From the NCBI GenBank assembly GCA_903871905.1, contig CAIQIV010000005.1, positions 1-38,739 of the forward strand: a DNA stretch of 38,739 nucleotides, read 5' to 3'. The stretch is from an uncultured Chloroflexota bacterium (lineage in GTDB: Bacteria > Chloroflexota > Anaerolineae > Anaerolineales > UBA4823). The position numbers were made by a program, and so were the translations under genes. The notes under the pieces were generated by a model. It saw only the letters and a list, made by a program, of their open reading frames with translations. It was not told the origin of the DNA and searched no databases. Positions 36,319-38,739 of this stretch are shown here, piece by piece (the stretch's first letter is position 1; each line of letters begins with the position of its first letter).

Positions 36319-38739
36319 ATGGAGAATGCAAAAATTCACTCGTTGATCATGACCCCCATGCAGCTCCAGACGGAGCTGCTGCGGTGTGAGTTCTGCGAGG
36401 AAAAGCCATGCAGGGAAGCCTGTCCCGTCAACTGTTCGCCGGCCGATTTCATCATGGCGGCGCGCGTCGGCAATCCATCGGACATCCGGCGCTCGGCGGG
36501 AGAGATCATGCATGCCAATCCGTTGGGTGGTGTGTGCGGGATGGTTTGCCCGGACACGCTGTGCATGGCAGCCTGCACGCGCAAGAAATTTGATGGGGCA
36601 ATCAACATCCCGCTTGTCCAGGCTACTATTGTGGAGATGGCCAAGAAAAACGGCGGGCTCCCGGAATTCTCCAGGCCGCAATCGAATGGGAAGAAAGTGG
36701 CAGTCGTCGGCAGCGGGCCCGCCGGCATGGGCGCAGCAGCCGCCCTGGCCCAGATGGGCTATACCGTGGACATCTTCGAAGCTGAAGACCGCCTGGGCGG
36801 GATGATGAACCTGATCCCCGACCACCGCCTGGATAAGAAGGTGGTCGAGACCGATCTACAGTTTCTCTTCTCCCTGGGGAACATCCACGCCAAGACTGGC
36901 GCCCGGATTGATGATCCCAAGGAACTGCTCAAGCAGGGTTACAGTGCGGTGTGCGTCACCGTTGGCCTGTGGAAACCGATCCAGCTCGGCATCGAGAACG
37001 AGAACCTGGCGTTGAAGATGGTCGACCTGCTTTCAAAGCCTGCGGCGCACCACTTTGACGGCAGCGTGGCGGTCGTCGGGGGCGGCGCCACCGCCATTGA
37101 CTGCGCCATCACCGCTAAAAACTGCGGCGCAAAGCACGTCGAAATGTTTATGCTGGAAAAGCTCTCCGAGATGCCGCTGACGGCCAAGGAGCGCGCCGAG
37201 CTGCTGGACTTCGATATCGAGGTCAGCGGGCGCGTGCGCATCAGCAAGATCCTCGCCGAGGGCGGAAAAGTCACCGGGCTGGAAACCATCAAGGTTGCCC
37301 TGCCCGAAGGCGCTTCCTTCAGCCCGGCAGCCATGCGCGATGTGCCGGGGACAGAGAGCACCCGCCGGGATTTTGACGCCGTGGTCATCGCCATCGGCAT
37401 GCGTTCCACGCTGCCGCGCGAAGAGATGGAAGGCCTGTTCTATGCCGGCGACATGCTGACCGGTCCCAAGACCGTGGTGCAGGCGACCGCTTCGGGCAAG
37501 AACGCTGCCCTGGAGATCGACGCATTCCTCCAGCGCAAACCCAAGCCGGCCATTGCCAAGCCGATCAAATCCTATTACGCCCTGCCCGGTTACAACCCGG
37601 TGCCGGTCTCGCTGGCCACCGACTTCTTCGGGCGGCCAATCCGCTCACCCTTCCTCATCTCCGCCTCCCCTCCAACCGACGGCCTGGAGCAGATGACCAA
37701 AGCCTACGAAGCGGGCTGGGCCGGCGGTGTGTTGAAGACCGCCTTCGACAACGTCCCCATCCATATCCCGTCCGAGTACATGTTCTCCTTCAGCCCATAC
37801 ACCTACGCCAACAGCGACAACGTATCCGGGCATCCCCTGGACCGCGTATGCCGCGAGATTGAGCAGCTGGTGAAGAAGTGGCCCGACCGGCTAACCATCG
37901 GCTCGACCGGCGGCCCGGTGACCGGCGACGAAGACTGCGACCCCGCTGGCTGGCAGTCCAACACCAAAAAGCTGGAATCGGCGGGCGCCATGGCCATCGA
38001 GTACTCGCTGTCCTGCCCGCAGGGCGGCGATGGCACCGAGGGTGACATCGTCTCGCAGAACGCAGCCCTCACCGCCAAGATCATCGGCTGGATCCTGGAA
38101 GCTGGCGACCCGGACATCCCCAAGCTGTTCAAGCTGACCGCCGCCGTCACCTCCATCGTGCCCATCCTGCGCGCCATCCGCAAGGTGCTGGACCAATACC
38201 CCAAGGCCAAAGCCGGCATCACCCTGGCCAACAGCTTCCCAACCCTGGCCTTCCGCCCGGCGGCCGGCCGCACCTGGGAAGAGGGCGTGATCGTCGGCAT
38301 GAGCGGCGAGGGCGTCACCCCCATCTCGTACCTGACCCTGGCCAACGCGGTCCCGGAGGGCATTGCCATCTCCGGCAACGGCGGCCCGATGAACTACAAG
38401 GCGGCCATGGACTTCCTGGCCCTGGGGGTCAAGACCGTTCAGTTCTGCACCATCGTGATGAAGCAGGGCTACGGCATCATCAATGACCTGGAATCGGGCA
38501 CCGCCTTCCTGATGCAGGAGCGCGGAATTAAGTCCATGCAGGAGCTGATTGGCATCGCCCAACCGCACCCGATCACCGACTTCATGGCGCTGACCCCGGT
38601 CAAGAAGATTTCCGACCCCAACGCCGAGCTGTGCGTCTCGTGCGGCAACTGCGCCCGCTGCCCGTACCTGGCGATCACCATGGACGAGAAGGGCATCCCC
38701 CATACCGACCCGGCCCTGTGCATCGGCTGCTCGATCTGC
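36319..38739 (+). CDS. Single-chain dihydropyrimidine-dehydrogenase-like protein (PreT-PreA fusion), truncated by window edge
   Basis: 807 codons are visible without a stop. Residues 20-100 hold Fe-S motifs of the NADPH/FAD module (Cys23, 26, 31, 35 and NPLGGVCGMVCPDTLCMAAC). FAD binding follows at KVAVVGSGPAGMGAA and NADPH binding at VAVVGGGATAIDCA. An FMN TIM-barrel starts near residue 435 (ATDFFGRPIRSPFLIS; Lys473 in LKTAF) and a ferredoxin domain begins CVSCGNCARCPYLAI near the window edge. This is the order of animal dihydropyrimidine dehydrogenase, which in many bacteria is split into PreT and PreA. The loop that carries the catalytic Cys in the animal enzyme reads GDIVSQN (575-581) here, without Cys, so uracil/thymine reduction is not assured. 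AGAGGTG lies just before the ATG. It diverges from the Mo-hydroxylase/F420 operon. Confidence 0.88.
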   Translation, partial: MENAKIHSLIMTPMQLQTELLRCEFCEEKPCREACPVNCSPADFIMAARVGNPSDIRRSAGEIMHANPLGGVCGMVCPDTLCMAACTRKKFDGAINIPLVQATIVEMAKKNGGLPEFSRPQSNGKKVAVVGSGPAGMGAAAALAQMGYTVDIFEAEDRLGGMMNLIPDHRLDKKVVETDLQFLFSLGNIHAKTGARIDDPKELLKQGYSAVCVTVGLWKPIQLGIENENLALKMVDLLSKPAAHHFDGSVAVVGGGATAIDCAITAKNCGAKHVEMFMLEKLSEMPLTAKERAELLDFDIEVSGRVRISKILAEGGKVTGLETIKVALPEGASFSPAAMRDVPGTESTRRDFDAVVIAIGMRSTLPREEMEGLFYAGDMLTGPKTVVQATASGKNAALEIDAFLQRKPKPAIAKPIKSYYALPGYNPVPVSLATDFFGRPIRSPFLISASPPTDGLEQMTKAYEAGWAGGVLKTAFDNVPIHIPSEYMFSFSPYTYANSDNVSGHPLDRVCREIEQLVKKWPDRLTIGSTGGPVTGDEDCDPAGWQSNTKKLESAGAMAIEYSLSCPQGGDGTEGDIVSQNAALTAKIIGWILEAGDPDIPKLFKLTAAVTSIVPILRAIRKVLDQYPKAKAGITLANSFPTLAFRPAAGRTWEEGVIVGMSGEGVTPISYLTLANAVPEGIAISGNGGPMNYKAAMDFLALGVKTVQFCTIVMKQGYGIINDLESGTAFLMQERGIKSMQELIGIAQPHPITDFMALTPVKKISDPNAELCVSCGNCARCPYLAITMDEKGIPHTDPALCIGCSIC

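Overview
This is a GC-rich bacterial chromosome segment. The gene content fits the Chloroflexota, probably an Anaerolineae-like lineage. That placement is inferred from an F420 biosynthesis operon outside actinobacteria, a DUF3417-type glucan phosphorylase, a very large MASE1/CHASE hybrid kinase and several Mo-hydroxylase subunits; no rRNA or marker gene is present to confirm it. Genes are dense and mostly on the minus strand. I saw no tRNA, rRNA, CRISPR array, transposase or phage gene.

Left part (1-6.3 kb): a 56-residue four-cysteine peptide gene converges, through a shared terminator, on a minus-strand operon of HtrA-like protease, MoxR AAA+ ATPase, DUF58 protein and two membrane-anchored VWA proteins. 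A plus-strand CBS-HEPN protein gene follows. Then (6.3-18.8 kb, minus strand) come alpha-glucan phosphorylase, a cardiolipin-synthase-type phospholipase D, and a signalling operon of an approximately 1835-residue hybrid histidine kinase, an HD-GYP response regulator and a secreted FG-GAP repeat protein.

Middle (18.9-25.2 kb): an ABC-F ATPase gene stands behind a leader with a 6-codon ORF, an intrinsic terminator and a possible Shine-Dalgarno-sequestering pairing, which is the layout of antibiotic-inducible attenuation. Divergent from it is an orphan molybdopterin-binding subunit of the xanthine dehydrogenase family, then a convergent class III aminotransferase and a small four-helix membrane protein.

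Right part (25.2-36.0 kb): an 11-gene minus-strand operon opens with a two-gene Mo-hydroxylase (FAD subunit, then a fused 2Fe-2S/Mo subunit). It continues with a Nudix hydrolase, a tyrosine/dual-specificity phosphatase, NpdG-like F420:NADP oxidoreductase, CofE, an isochorismatase-fold hydrolase, a fusion of a family I pyrophosphatase-like domain with an FbiB-type nitroreductase domain, CofD, CofC, and an F420-dependent LLM oxidoreductase. This gives most of F420 biosynthesis after the FO synthase step, plus enzymes that use the cofactor. Divergent from the operon and running off the right edge is a single-chain dihydropyrimidine-dehydrogenase-like protein (fused PreT+PreA).

The most notable points are: (1) the pyrophosphatase/nitroreductase fusion inside the F420 operon; (2) the ABC-F attenuator leader; (3) a riboswitch-like leader in front of the Mo-hydroxylase/F420 operon; (4) the CBS-HEPN protein; (5) the small cysteine-rich peptide.
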